A stretch of DNA of 45,744 bases from Burkholderiales bacterium (GTDB taxonomy: Bacteria; Pseudomonadota; Gammaproteobacteria; Burkholderiales; Casimicrobiaceae), in assembly GCA_025981645.1 (NCBI GenBank), contig JAICXH010000010.1:1-45744 (forward strand). The letters run 5' to 3'. The translations under genes were made by a program, and so were the position numbers. The notes beneath the pieces were generated by a model. It was not told the DNA's origin. It did not search any database and saw nothing but the letters and a program-made list of their open reading frames with translations. Positions 9,331 to 17,913 of this stretch are shown here, one piece after another (position 1 is the stretch's first letter; each line of letters starts with the position of its first letter).

Positions 9331-9428
9331 GGCGGATTATGCGACAGCAGGTGCGCGGCACCGGGCGGAAGCCGATCCGGCGTCCGAAAACGGCTAGTGT
9401 GATGGGAGCGACCGGAGCATAATCCGCC
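9331..9428. promoter_or_regulatory. Divergent promoter region with 12-bp inverted repeat
   Basis: The sequence GGCGGATTATGC (9331-9342) recurs exactly as its reverse complement GCATAATCCGCC (9417-9428). Each arm contains a CATAAT -10-like hexamer, one pointing to the importer operon (minus) and one to the alkA fusion (plus). The plus-strand hexamer ends only seven bases before the alkA ATG, so that message could be leaderless or nearly so. No good -35 box is visible for either. The repeat is seen; the promoter role is inference. Confidence 0.4.
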
Positions 9429-9429
9429 G

Positions 9430-10866
9430 ATGCCGCTCGATTCCGAAAGCTGTTACCGCGCGCTCGCCACGCACGACCGGCGCTTCGATGGCCGCTTCTT
9501 CGTCGGCGTGCGTACGACCGGGATCTACTGCCGGCCGGTGTGCGGCGTGCGCCTGCCACGGCGCGAGAATTGCCGCTTCTACATGAGTGCCGCGGCGGCC
9601 GAGGCCGACGGCTATCGGCCGTGCCTGCGCTGTCGCCCCGAGCTCGCGCCGGGCCTCGCGAGCGTGGACGCGTCCGCGCAATTCGCCAAGGCCGCCGTGC
9701 GGCTGATCGAGGAGGGCGCGCTCGAGCAGGGCGGCGTCGATGCGCTCGCCGCGCGGATTGGCATCACGAGCCGCCACCTGCGCCGGATCTTCGACGCCGA
9801 GTTTGGCGTCTCCCCGCTCGAATACGCGCAGACGCAGCGCTTGCTGCTTGCCAAGCGTCTGTTGACCGACACGTCGTTGCCGGTGCTCGACGTCGCGTTC
9901 GCCAGCGGCTTTCGCAGCCTGCGCCGCTTCAACGCGTTGTTTCGCACTCGCTACCGGATGGCGCCGTCGCGCCTGCGCCGGGCCGCCGCTCCGGGGGCGG
10001 CTCCCGGAGCGATGCGCTTCGAGCTCGGCTACCGGCCGCCGTTCGATTGGGATGCGCTGCTCGCGTTCCTGGCTGCGCGCGCGATTCCCGATGTCGAACG
10101 CGTCGAACGCGGCCGCTATGTCCGCACGCTCGCGATCGCCCACCGGGGCGGGCGTGCCGAGGGTTTCATCGCCCTCGCGCACGCGCCGCGGCGCTGCGCC
10201 GTGCGGCTCGACGTGTCGCCGACGCTCGCGAGCGTCGTCCCGGCCGTGATCGGGCGCGTCCGGCACGCATTCGATCTTGGCTGCGACCCTGCACCGATTG
10301 CCGCGAGGCTCGGCGATATCGCGCAGGCGAACCCCGGGCTGCGCGTTCCGGGCACGTGCGACGGCTTCGAGCTCGCCGTGCGCGCGGTCGTCGGCCAGCA
10401 GATCAGCGTCGCGGCGGCACGGACGCTGCTCGGCCGGATCGCCGTGGCATTCGGTCAGCCGCTAGCGGGGAGTCTGCCGCGCGGTATCGCGCGCGCGTTC
10501 CCGGCTGCCGAGGCGATCGCCGCGCGCCCGATCGCCGAGTTGCGCGCGATCGGCCTGCCGGGAGCGCGTGCGCAGACGCTCTCGGCGCTCGCTCAGCGCG
10601 TCGCGAGCGGTGCGATCGCGCTCGTTCCAGGCGCCGATGTCGAGCGCACGATGGCTGCACTCGAGACGATTCGCGGCATCGGGCGCTGGACGTCGAGTTA
10701 CATCGCGATGCGCGCGCTCGGCTGGCCGGATGCTTTCCTCGAGCACGATCTCGGCGTGCTGAAGGCGCTGGGCGAGACGAGTGCGGCCAATGCGCGTCGG
10801 CGCAGCGAAGCCTGGCGCCCATGGCGCGCCTATGCAGTCATTCACCTTTGGAGCAATCATGGCTGA
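9430..10866 (+). CDS. alkA: Ada-type sensor/AraC regulator fused to AlkA glycosylase
   Basis: A 478-residue fusion. Residues 1-75 form the Ada zinc-binding domain with four cysteines (34, 38, 65, 68); in Ada, the first takes methyl groups from DNA phosphotriesters and turns the protein into an activator. Residues about 85-185 are an AraC-type helix-turn-helix. The rest is AlkA: N-terminal domain, then the HhH glycosylase fold (GLPGARAQTLSALA, ETIRGIGRWTSSYIAMRALG) with catalytic Asp440 in FLEHDLGVLKAL. It excises 3-methyladenine and other alkylated bases and probably also senses alkylation damage and activates its own operon. It overlaps ogt by eight bases. The O6-methylguanine methyltransferase domain of classical Ada is absent and supplied by ogt. 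Confidence 0.93.
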   Translation: MPLDSESCYRALATHDRRFDGRFFVGVRTTGIYCRPVCGVRLPRRENCRFYMSAAAAEADGYRPCLRCRPELAPGLASVDASAQFAKAAVRLIEEGALEQGGVDALAARIGITSRHLRRIFDAEFGVSPLEYAQTQRLLLAKRLLTDTSLPVLDVAFASGFRSLRRFNALFRTRYRMAPSRLRRAAAPGAAPGAMRFELGYRPPFDWDALLAFLAARAIPDVERVERGRYVRTLAIAHRGGRAEGFIALAHAPRRCAVRLDVSPTLASVVPAVIGRVRHAFDLGCDPAPIAARLGDIAQANPGLRVPGTCDGFELAVRAVVGQQISVAAARTLLGRIAVAFGQPLAGSLPRGIARAFPAAEAIAARPIAELRAIGLPGARAQTLSALAQRVASGAIALVPGADVERTMAALETIRGIGRWTSSYIAMRALGWPDAFLEHDLGVLKALGETSAANARRRSEAWRPWRAYAVIHLWSNHG

Positions 10867-11407
10867 AACGAAGACGACATCGGCTGCGCGCGAGGCGCGC
10901 TCGATCTGCCGGACGGCAAGCCCGCTCGGAGAGATCCTGCTCGTCGCCAATGCGCGCGGCGACGCGCTCGCCGGTCTCTACCTCGACGGGCAGAAGTACC
11001 ACCCGGTGGTGCCGCCGCAATGGCGCGACGACCCGCGGCTGCCGATCCTGCGCGAGGCGGTGCGGCAGTTGCGTGAGTACTTCCGCGGAGCGCGAACGCG
11101 ATTCGACCTCCCCCTCGATCCAGCCGGTACGCCGTTCCAGCGCAGGGTGTGGCGCGAGATCGCCGCGGTGCCCTGCGGAGCGACGATCAGCTACACCGAG
11201 CTCGCGCGCCGCTGCGGGAAGCCCGCTGCGGTCCGCGCCGTGGGTGCTGCGACCGGCCGCAATCCGATGACGGTGATCGTGCCGTGCCATCGGATCGTCG
11301 GCAGCGACGGATCGCTGACCGGCTATGCCGGAGGGCTCGCGCGCAAGCGATTGCTCCTCGACCTCGAGACACGTGCCGTGGCCGGCACCGCGCGGCGCGT
11401 CGCGTAG
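10859..11407 (+). CDS. ogt: Methylated-DNA--protein-cysteine methyltransferase
   Basis: A 182-residue suicide enzyme that removes methyl groups from O6-methylguanine (and O4-methylthymine) onto its own Cys143, in the conserved motif VIVPCHRI. The helix-turn-helix DNA-binding segment (ISYTELARRCGKPAAVRAVG) and the Asn hinge (GRNPMT) precede it, and SLTGYAGGLARK follows. The length is that of a stand-alone Ogt. It starts with ATG at 10859 inside the last codons of the alkA fusion, with GGAG five bases upstream. The overlap implies coupled translation and joint induction of glycosylase and methyltransferase as one alkylation-repair unit. Confidence 0.96.
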   Translation: MAETKTTSAAREARSICRTASPLGEILLVANARGDALAGLYLDGQKYHPVVPPQWRDDPRLPILREAVRQLREYFRGARTRFDLPLDPAGTPFQRRVWREIAAVPCGATISYTELARRCGKPAAVRAVGAATGRNPMTVIVPCHRIVGSDGSLTGYAGGLARKRLLLDLETRAVAGTARRVA

Positions 11408-11478
11408 GCGCGCGCCGTACGCGCCCGCGCTTCGTGAGCGAGGTTGCCCGAGCCGGTGGCCTCGGACGATGCCGTCGA

Positions 11479-11847
11479 CTACGACGCCATCGGCGCCTTG
11501 CGGTGTCCGTCGCGACCCATCGCCACCGCGAGAATCGCGAACAGGATGACGAGCAACCCGACGATCACCGCATTCGTCTGCGCGGCGCGACTGGTGACTC
11601 CGATGATCCACGACGAGAGCACCATCCAGATGCCGAGGAGCAGGTTGATCACCTCTTCCCAGGCCTGCGGCATCGACACCGCAATCGCCGAGAACACGAC
11701 GATCGCGACGCCGAGGATCCACGCATTCCACGAGGCCGCCATCTGCGCGCCCTCGTAACCGACTACCCACGGTGAGATGAGTAGCCATATACCGATCAGC
11801 AGATTGATCCAGTCCTGCCAACGTTGATGTCTTGTGACGTCTTTCAT
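11479..11847 (-). CDS. SPW repeat membrane protein
   Basis: A 122-residue inner-membrane protein with about four transmembrane helices arranged as two repeats. Each repeat has an INLLIGIWLLISPWVVG-like unit (ISPWVVGY first, a degenerate LSSWIIG second), the hallmark of the SPW-repeat family. The function of the family is not established. A full AGGAGG ribosome-binding site lies about eight bases before the ATG, suggesting strong translation. It is convergent with ogt and divergent from the MCE operon. No operon partner is visible. Confidence 0.88.
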   Translation of the reverse strand: MKDVTRHQRWQDWINLLIGIWLLISPWVVGYEGAQMAASWNAWILGVAIVVFSAIAVSMPQAWEEVINLLLGIWMVLSSWIIGVTSRAAQTNAVIVGLLVILFAILAVAMGRDGHRKAPMAS

Positions 11848-12015
11848 TGAATGATCCTCCTGACGACGAAGCGGAAATTAGACCCCGGGACGTGACGGAG
11901 AATTCCCGGCATCGCGTGCTAAGCTTCGTCGCGCGCCTTCGCCGTCGGGGCCGGCGCCCGCCCCGCACACGATCGGCGCGGCGGCGACGAGGGGAGCTCT
12001 TTCAGAAGCGAAGCG

Positions 12016-13128
12016 ATGGCGACATTGGCCATCTCCGAGACTGCAGACGGCGGTCGGGTGCTCGCACTCGCGGGACGCCTCGACGCGTCGACGATTCGTC
12101 CGCTGTGGGATGAGGGCCGGCGCGCCGTCACCGCGGCGCGTGGCGCGCACGTGGTGCTCGACGCAGCAGAGGTCGACTACTGCGACGGCGCCGGGGTTGC
12201 GATGCTGGTCGGACTGATGCAGCAGGGTGACCCGGGTCGTGTCGAGGTCGCAAATCTCGATCCCGCTTTTGCTGCGCTGCTCGCCCAGTTCGACGTTGCG
12301 CGTCTTGCGCGCGATCTCGATCCCGCGCCGCCGCGCCGCCCGGCGGTGGACGAGGTCGGCGTCGTCGCGGCGACGTTCTGGGCGGACCTTCGCAGCCTGA
12401 TCGTCTTTACCGGGGAAACGACGGCTGCGCTCATCTGGGCGCTGCGCCACCCGGGGAAGGTGCGCTGGAAGGACGTCTGGATGATTTGCGAGCGCGTGGG
12501 CGCCGACGCGCTTCCGATCGTCGCGCTGATCTCCTTCCTGCTCGGGGTGATCCTTGCGTTCGAGTCCGCGGTGCCGATGCGCAGGTTCGGTGCAGAGCTC
12601 TTCGTCGCCGATCTGATCGGTATTTCGATGCTTCGCGAACTAGGCGCGCTGATGACGGCTATCCTGCTTGCCGGGCGCTCGGGTGCGGCCTTCGCGGCGG
12701 AGCTCGGCACGATGACGGTGAACCAGGAGGTCGACGCCCTCACCACGATGGGTCTCGACCCCGTGCGTTTCCTCGTGACACCGCGGGTCATCGCGGCGCT
12801 TTTGATGACACCGCTGCTCACGCTGTTCGCCGATCTCGTCGGCCTGCTCGGTGGCGCGGTGACGCTGCACACGTTCTCGATTCCTTTCGTCACCTACATC
12901 CGGCAGGTCAACGGCATCGTCGACTTCGGCGATTTCATGGCAGGATTCGTGAAGTCCTTCGTGTTCGCGATCCTGGTCGCCGGCATTGGCTGCCTGCGCG
13001 GCCTGCAGGCGCGCGCCGGGGCGTCCTCGGTCGGAGATTCGGCGACGAGCGCGGTCGTGTCGGGAATCATCCTGCTCGTCATCGTCGACGGCATCTTCGC
13101 GGTCGTCTATTACTTGCTCGGGATCTGA
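12016..13128 (+). CDS. mlaE: STAS-MlaE fusion, MCE-system ABC permease
   Basis: A 370-residue fusion. Residues 1-100 are a STAS domain (MlaB-like; ALAGRLDASTIRPLWDEG, then VDYCDGAGVAMLVGLM around the usual regulatory serine/aspartate position). Residues about 120-370 are an MlaE permease with five or so helices and the conserved LRELGALMTAILLAGRSGAAFAAELGTM block (its long middle stretch is quoted here only as landmarks). MlaE-type permeases move phospholipid or other lipids between the inner membrane and periplasmic carriers. MlaB is a separate protein in E. coli and here is covalently joined. First gene of a four-gene operon; the ATPase gene follows within a few bases. Confidence 0.94.
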   Translation: MATLAISETADGGRVLALAGRLDASTIRPLWDEGRRAVTAARGAHVVLDAAEVDYCDGAGVAMLVGLMQQGDPGRVEVANLDPAFAALLAQFDVARLARDLDPAPPRRPAVDEVGVVAATFWADLRSLIVFTGETTAALIWALRHPGKVRWKDVWMICERVGADALPIVALISFLLGVILAFESAVPMRRFGAELFVADLIGISMLRELGALMTAILLAGRSGAAFAAELGTMTVNQEVDALTTMGLDPVRFLVTPRVIAALLMTPLLTLFADLVGLLGGAVTLHTFSIPFVTYIRQVNGIVDFGDFMAGFVKSFVFAILVAGIGCLRGLQARAGASSVGDSATSAVVSGIILLVIVDGIFAVVYYLLGI

Positions 13129-13136
13129 TCGTGACG

Positions 13137-13907
13137 ATGTCCGCGCCAAGCGATCCGATCATCCGCGTGCATGACGTTACGGCGGGCTACGACGAGACGG
13201 CGATCCTCGATCACGTGAGCTTCGACGTGCGTCGCGGCGAGATCTTCGTGATCCTCGGCGGATCCGGCAGCGGCAAGAGCACACTGCTGAAGCACATGAT
13301 CGGCCTCGAGCCGCCCCTTGCCGGCAGCATCCTGATCGATGGCGACGACATCGTCACAGCGGAAGACGGCCTTCGGCAGTCGATCCTGCGCAGGTTCGGC
13401 GTCATGTATCAGTCGGGTGCGCTGTTCGGCTCGATGACGCTCGCCGAGAACGTACGCCTTCCGCTCGAGGAATTCACCGATCTCGATGACGACGAGATCG
13501 CGCTGATCGCGCGGATGAAGCTCGCGATGGTCGGCCTCGACGCGTTCACCGGCCATCTGCCGGCCGAGGTCTCGGGAGGCATGCAGAAGCGCGCGGCGAT
13601 CGCCCGCGCGCTTGCGCTCGACCCGAAGATCGTGTTCCTCGACGAGCCCTCGGCAGGGCTCGACCCGATCACCTCGGCCGGGCTCGACGCGTTGATCCTC
13701 AGACTGGCGCGCAACCTCGGCGCCACATTTGTCATCGTGAGCCACGAATTGCCGAGCATCTTCGCGATCGCCGATCGCGTGATCATGATCGACCGCGTGC
13801 GGCGCGGGATCGTCGCCGAGGGCGATCCGCGCAAGCTTCGCGACTCGAGTCCCGATCCGTGGGTGCGGCAGTTCTTCCGCCGCGAGCCCGAGGTGCTGCC
13901 TGCATGA
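13137..13907 (+). CDS. mlaF: MCE-system ABC ATPase, MlaF type
   Basis: A 256-residue ATPase that drives the lipid transport complex. Walker A (GGSGSGKST), Q-loop (MYQSGALFGSM), signature VSGGMQKRAAIARAL, Walker B (IVFLDEPSAGLDP) and the H-loop (VIVSHELPS) are intact. The MQKR and SAGLDP forms are those of MlaF rather than of importers. ATG at 13137 is chosen. An in-frame GTG at 13131, seven bases after a CGGGA, is an equally reasonable start and would lie two bases after the permease stop. Its TGA overlaps the ATG of the MCE gene (ATGA). It pairs with the STAS-MlaE fusion and the MCE substrate-binding protein. Confidence 0.95.
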   Translation: MSAPSDPIIRVHDVTAGYDETAILDHVSFDVRRGEIFVILGGSGSGKSTLLKHMIGLEPPLAGSILIDGDDIVTAEDGLRQSILRRFGVMYQSGALFGSMTLAENVRLPLEEFTDLDDDEIALIARMKLAMVGLDAFTGHLPAEVSGGMQKRAAIARALALDPKIVFLDEPSAGLDPITSAGLDALILRLARNLGATFVIVSHELPSIFAIADRVIMIDRVRRGIVAEGDPRKLRDSSPDPWVRQFFRREPEVLPA

Positions 13908-14989
13908 GTCGCGAAGCGAACTATTTCAAGCTCGGCCTGTTCGTCATCGGCGGCATCGTCGCCGCGATCGCGCTGCTGCTGATCGTCGGAACGGGCGCGT
14001 TCTTCCGCTCGCGCACGACAATCGAGACCTACTTCAACGAGTCGGTGCAGGGGCTCGACATCGGCTCGAAGATGAAGTATCGCGGGGTGACGATCGGGGC
14101 GGTGACCAAGATCAGCTTCACCTACGTGACCTACGAGCAGAACGAGCCGATGAGCCAGCGCAAGCGCTACGTATTGGTCGAGGCACAGATCGAGCCCGGG
14201 CTCGTCGGCGGCAAGGTGGCACGCGACATCGCGACCCCCGCCGCGACCGCCCTCGAAGTCGCGCGCGGGCTGCGCGTGCACCTCGCTCCGCAGGGGATCA
14301 CCGGCACGAACTACCTCGAGCTCGATTACGTCGAGAGTCCGCCGCCGGTGCTGCCGATCGACTGGACGCCGGAGAACATCTACATCCCGAGCACGCCGTC
14401 GACCGTCGAGACTTTCGTCGCCGCCGCCACCGAGATCGTCGATCGGCTGCATCGTCTCGACATCGAGGGCACGATCGCGAACCTCAACCGGTTGATGACC
14501 ACGGCGAACGAGCGCATCGCGGCGATCGACACCGGCGCCCTGTCCGCGCACGCCGACGCGACGCTGGGCAAGCTCGACCGCACCCTCGACGGCATCCAAA
14601 GCCGGAAGATCTCGGACGAAGCCGTCGGGCTCATCGGCGAGCTTCGCACGACCAACGGCGAACTCAAGACGCTGCTTGCGAGCGATGCACTGCAGAAGCT
14701 CCCCGAGAACACGACAGCGACGCTCGCCAGCGTGCGCGCGCTCGTCGACAATCCGAAGCTCGCCCAATCGATCGCCCATCTCGAGCGGACCCTCGCGCGC
14801 CTCGACCAGATTTTCGGCGGCGGCGATGCCGATCTCGGTGCGACGTTCCGCAATCTGCGCGCGATCACCGACAACCTGCGCGAGCTCACCGACGACGCCA
14901 AGCGCTACCCGTCGAATCTGCTGTTCGGCGCGCCACCTCCGCCGCTGCAGTTCGGTCCCGCTCCGCGCGCTCCGGGGACTCATCCATGA
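13904..14989 (+). CDS. MlaD-like MCE domain protein
   Basis: A 361-residue periplasmic protein held by one N-terminal helix (about residues 10-35: LGLFVIGGIVAAIALLLIVG). One MCE domain follows (about residues 40-130; YFNESVQGLDIGSKMKYRGV, then GLRVHLAPQGITGTNYLEL). The C-terminal half is a long helical region rich in coiled-coil heptads, ending in a proline-rich tail. MCE proteins form hexameric rings that capture or channel lipids. The long helical tail is closer to the PqiB/Mce1 style than to short E. coli MlaD (about 180 aa). The ATG overlaps the mlaF stop, and the TGA overlaps the next ATG. Confidence 0.92.
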   Translation: MSREANYFKLGLFVIGGIVAAIALLLIVGTGAFFRSRTTIETYFNESVQGLDIGSKMKYRGVTIGAVTKISFTYVTYEQNEPMSQRKRYVLVEAQIEPGLVGGKVARDIATPAATALEVARGLRVHLAPQGITGTNYLELDYVESPPPVLPIDWTPENIYIPSTPSTVETFVAAATEIVDRLHRLDIEGTIANLNRLMTTANERIAAIDTGALSAHADATLGKLDRTLDGIQSRKISDEAVGLIGELRTTNGELKTLLASDALQKLPENTTATLASVRALVDNPKLAQSIAHLERTLARLDQIFGGGDADLGATFRNLRAITDNLRELTDDAKRYPSNLLFGAPPPPLQFGPAPRAPGTHP

Positions 14990-15705
14990 CGATTCCGATC
15001 ACCCGACGCGATCCGGACCCGGCGAACGCCGGCCCTGCACAGGCAACTCGCGGCACAAGCGCGTCGCGTGTCGCGCGCGCGTCCGGAATGCTGCGCGCAA
15101 CTGCGGTCGCCGTCGCGCTCGCCATCGCCGTCGCGGCGTGCTCGCCGTTCTCGCGATCCGCGGCGGTGCGCGAGACGTACCTCCTGCAGCCGCCGCTTCC
15201 CGCCGCATCGGCTGCGACGCCGCGCGCGGGCAGCCTTGGCGTCGGCACGGTTCGCGTCGCCGCGCCCTACCGCGGGCGCGAGTTCGTGTTCCGCACCGGT
15301 GCGCTCAGGTTCGAATCGAACTATTACTTCCAGTTCCTGGTCGATCCCGCGGCGATGGTCACCGACGGAACGGTGCGAGCGCTCGAAGCCGCGCAGCCAT
15401 TCGCCGAGGTCGTGGGGCCGGGTTCGGGCCTCGACGCCGACTGGCGTCTCGACGGTTTCGTTTCGGCGCTCTACGCCGATGTGCGCGATCCTGCGCAGCC
15501 CGCCGCCGAGCTCGACGTGACCTGGTACCTCACGCCGGCCGAAGGCGGCGCGCGCACCCCGGTCTGGACGCGCGAATACCGGCAGCGGACGCCGATGCGC
15601 GACGCGACGCCGCAAGCCTACGTGGCGGCGCTCAACGCAGGTTTCGGGGCGATGGTGAGCGGGCTCGCCGGCGATCTCGCGCAGGCGAAGCTTCCCGCAC
15701 GCTGA
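14986..15705 (+). CDS. PqiC-like ABC transport auxiliary lipoprotein
   Basis: A 239-residue predicted lipoprotein of the ABC-type transport auxiliary family (PqiC/DUF330-like). The hydrophobic segment [13 protein letters not shown] forms a signal peptide with a lipobox and acylated Cys at about residue 47. The N-terminus is unusually long, so translation might instead start at the internal Met35 ([11 protein letters not shown]). The mature part ([20 protein letters not shown], later [14 protein letters not shown]) matches the family. It probably sits at the outer membrane and docks the MCE ring. ATGA overlap with the MCE gene. Its last 74 bases overlap the end of rimO on the opposite strand. 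Confidence 0.87.
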   Translation: MTIPITRRDPDPANAGPAQATRGTSASRVARASGMLRATAVAVALAIAVAACSPFSRSAAVRETYLLQPPLPAASAATPRAGSLGVGTVRVAAPYRGREFVFRTGALRFESNYYFQFLVDPAAMVTDGTVRALEAAQPFAEVVGPGSGLDADWRLDGFVSALYADVRDPAQPAAELDVTWYLTPAEGGARTPVWTREYRQRTPMRDATPQAYVAALNAGFGAMVSGLAGDLAQAKLPAR

Positions 15706-17077
15706 CCGGCCTTGCCTCGAGATCGTGCGCGTCGGAGCCGGTGACGACGACGCGTACGAACGAGCCCGGCTCGCACGCCGAGCCGTTGCGGACGCGAACG
15801 ACGCCGTCGATTTCCGGTGCATCGGCTGCCGAACGCGCGATCGCCATGCCGTCGTCGACGCGGTCGACGAGCACGTCCTCGATCCGCCCGACTTTGGCGG
15901 CGAGGCGCGAGGCGCTGATCTCCTCCTGGAGCGTCATCAGCCGCCCGCGGCGCTCCTCGCGCAGCGCATCCGGAACCGCATCCGGCAGTGCGTTCGCCGC
16001 CGCACCTTCGACCGGCGAGTAGGCGAAGCAGCCGACGCGATCGAGCGCCGCCTCGCGCAGGAACAGGAGCAGCTCGTCGAACTCTGCCTCGGTCTCGCCG
16101 GGAAAGCCCGCGATGAACGTGCTGCGCAGCACGATGCCCGGCCGCGACGCGCGCCACGCGCGGATGCGGTCCAACACCTTCTCTGGCGCGGCCGGCCGCT
16201 TCATCAGCCGCAGGATGCGCGGGCTCGCGTGCTGGAACGGGATGTCGAGGTAGGCGAGGAGGCCGCGATCGGTGGGCTTCTCGCACATCAGCGGAACGAT
16301 ATCGTCGACGTGCGGGTACGGATAGACGTAATGGAGCCGCACCCACGCATCGTGGGCGCGTGCGAGTGCGGCGAGCTCGCGTGCGAGCTCGGCTGCGCGC
16401 GTCTTCATCGGGCGGCCCTGCCAGAAGCCCGTGCGATAGCGCAGGTCGACGCCGTATGCGCTGGTGTCCTGCGACACGACGAGGAGCTCGCGCACGCCGG
16501 CACGGAACAGCCGCTCGGCTTCGCCGAGCACGTCGCCGAGTGCGCGCGACACGAGGTCGCCGCGCAGCGACGGGATGATGCAGAACGTGCAGCGGTGGTT
16601 GCAACCCTCGCTGACCTTGAGGTACGCGTAGTGCGCGGGTGTCAGCTTGACGCCGATGCCGGGTGCCCGCGGAACGAGGTCGACGAACGGGTCGTGAGGG
16701 ATCGGCAGGTGCGCGTGTACCGCGCGCATCACCTCCTCGGTCGCGTGCGGGCCGGTGACCGCGAGCACCTTCGGGTGCGCCGCGCGGACGAAGGCGCCAT
16801 CGTCGCGCGCGCCGAGGCCGCCAGTGACGATGACCTTCCCGTTCTCGGCGAGCGCCTCGCCGATCGTGCCGAGCGATTCGGCGACCGCGGCGTCGATGAA
16901 CCCGCAGGTATTGACGACGACGAGATCGGCCCCGGCGTACGAGGGCGACATTTCGTAGCCCTCGCTGCGAAGCTCGGTGAGGATGCGTTCGGAGTCGACG
17001 AGCGCCTTCGGACATCCGAGCGACACGAATCCGACCCGCGGCGCGGGGGCCGCGCGGCGCGACGTACGCACCGCCAT
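15632..17077 (-). CDS. rimO: Ribosomal protein S12 methylthiotransferase RimO
   Basis: RimO (481 aa) adds a methylthio group to an aspartate of ribosomal protein S12. It is a radical-SAM enzyme with two [4Fe-4S] clusters. The radical-SAM motif CNHRCTFC (Cys159, 163, 166), the [10 protein letters not shown] segment and a C-terminal TRAM domain are present. The N-terminal methylthiotransferase domain has Cys22 (SLGCPK) and Cys58 (NTCGFI). The third cluster cysteine, expected in VIVTGCLGA, reads VIVTGGLGA, so position 87 is Gly (codon GGC instead of TGC). The protein runs about 25 residues past the usual end with an Arg/Ser tail that overlaps the lipoprotein gene. Its ATG shares one base with the phaR stop (TGATG). 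Confidence 0.95.
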   Translation of the reverse strand: MAVRTSRRAAPAPRVGFVSLGCPKALVDSERILTELRSEGYEMSPSYAGADLVVVNTCGFIDAAVAESLGTIGEALAENGKVIVTGGLGARDDGAFVRAAHPKVLAVTGPHATEEVMRAVHAHLPIPHDPFVDLVPRAPGIGVKLTPAHYAYLKVSEGCNHRCTFCIIPSLRGDLVSRALGDVLGEAERLFRAGVRELLVVSQDTSAYGVDLRYRTGFWQGRPMKTRAAELARELAALARAHDAWVRLHYVYPYPHVDDIVPLMCEKPTDRGLLAYLDIPFQHASPRILRLMKRPAAPEKVLDRIRAWRASRPGIVLRSTFIAGFPGETEAEFDELLLFLREAALDRVGCFAYSPVEGAAANALPDAVPDALREERRGRLMTLQEEISASRLAAKVGRIEDVLVDRVDDGMAIARSAADAPEIDGVVRVRNGSACEPGSFVRVVVTGSDAHDLEARPVSVREASPARDRRRARSPSPRNLR

Positions 17078-17643
17078 CAGCGCGAGCTGTCGTCCGGGGA
17101 CGCTGGAGGCGCGAAGCCGGGGAACGGGAATGCCGAGAAGATGCCGCGCGTCTGGTCATGCATGCGCTGCTGCATGTCCATGAACACGCGCGCGCTCTGC
17201 TCGAGATAGTTGCCGAGCATGCCCTGCATCGCAGGCGCCTGCATCTGCATGAACTGCTTCCACAGCTCCGGCGTCAGCATCATCTTGTCGCCGTAGACCT
17301 GCTTCGCCTGGTCCTGCAGCTTCTTCTGGATGGCGAGAAACGCCTGCACGTTCTGCTCGATGTACTGACCGATGATCGTCTGCTGGGCGCTGCCGTAGAA
17401 GCGGATCATCTGGATCAGCATCTCGGAGCTGAACATAGGCACTCCGCCGGATTCCGCTTCCAGGATGATCTGCAGAAGGATCGAGCGCGTCAGGTCTTCG
17501 TTGCTCTTCGCATCGACGACGCGGAATTCGATGCCATCCAGCACCATCTGCTTCACGTCGGCGACGGTGATGTAGCCGCTGTTCTCGGTGTCGTAGAGCC
17601 GGCGGTTCGGGTATTTCTTGATCGTGCGTACTTCGGAGGGCAT
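17077..17643 (-). CDS. phaR: PHA synthesis repressor PhaR
   Basis: PhaR (188 aa) is the DNA-binding regulator that represses phasin genes until PHA granules form and titrate it away. The N-terminal PHB_acc_N domain ([21 protein letters not shown]) binds DNA. Two PHB_acc repeats follow (around [14 protein letters not shown] and [15 protein letters not shown]), rich in Met and Gln, which contact granules. Length is normal. It is divergent from phaP, whose promoter lies between them and carries likely operator sequences. It is followed by rimO in a one-base overlap, an unexpected but clear co-transcription. Confidence 0.97.
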   Translation of the reverse strand: MPSEVRTIKKYPNRRLYDTENSGYITVADVKQMVLDGIEFRVVDAKSNEDLTRSILLQIILEAESGGVPMFSSEMLIQMIRFYGSAQQTIIGQYIEQNVQAFLAIQKKLQDQAKQVYGDKMMLTPELWKQFMQMQAPAMQGMLGNYLEQSARVFMDMQQRMHDQTRGIFSAFPFPGFAPPASPDDSSR

Positions 17644-17727
17644 TGCGGGCTCCAGCGAGGTCGAGGGAGGATTTTAACCCTCTGATTTATAGGATGTTTG
17701 GAAAGTTCACCGGGACTTTGATGCGCT

Positions 17728-17785
17728 GCACAAAAAAGTGCTTGACTTACCGTTGCGTCGTCCCTACAATGGGTTTGTGCGGTGC
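17728..17785 (+). promoter_or_regulatory. phaP promoter and likely PhaR operator
   Basis: TTGACT (17742-17747) and TACAAT (17765-17770) are separated by exactly 17 bases, a strong sigma-70 promoter reading into phaP with a leader of about 135 bases. Immediately upstream of the -35 box lies the dyad GCAC-AAAAAA-GTGC (17728-17741). Just after the -10 box GTGC occurs twice more (17777-17780 and 17782-17785). In Ralstonia, PhaR binds around the phaP promoter, so these GTGC/GCAC elements are candidate operators. Promoter elements are seen; PhaR binding is inferred. Confidence 0.75.
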
Positions 17786-17913
17786 AGCAATCGACGGATT
17801 CCGAAGGCGGAACCGAAGAAGGCTCGAGCACCGATCGGGCGGGAAGCGGCGTTTCGACCGGGTCCTGCCACCAGGCAACGTCGGGGTGTTCCCGACCATT
17901 GAAAGGACTGATC

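Noticed and set aside
9266-9429. TPP riboswitch before the NMT1/THI5-like importer
   Set aside because: Searched for the CUGAGA-type core on the minus strand; not present. Only a 12-bp inverted repeat was found.
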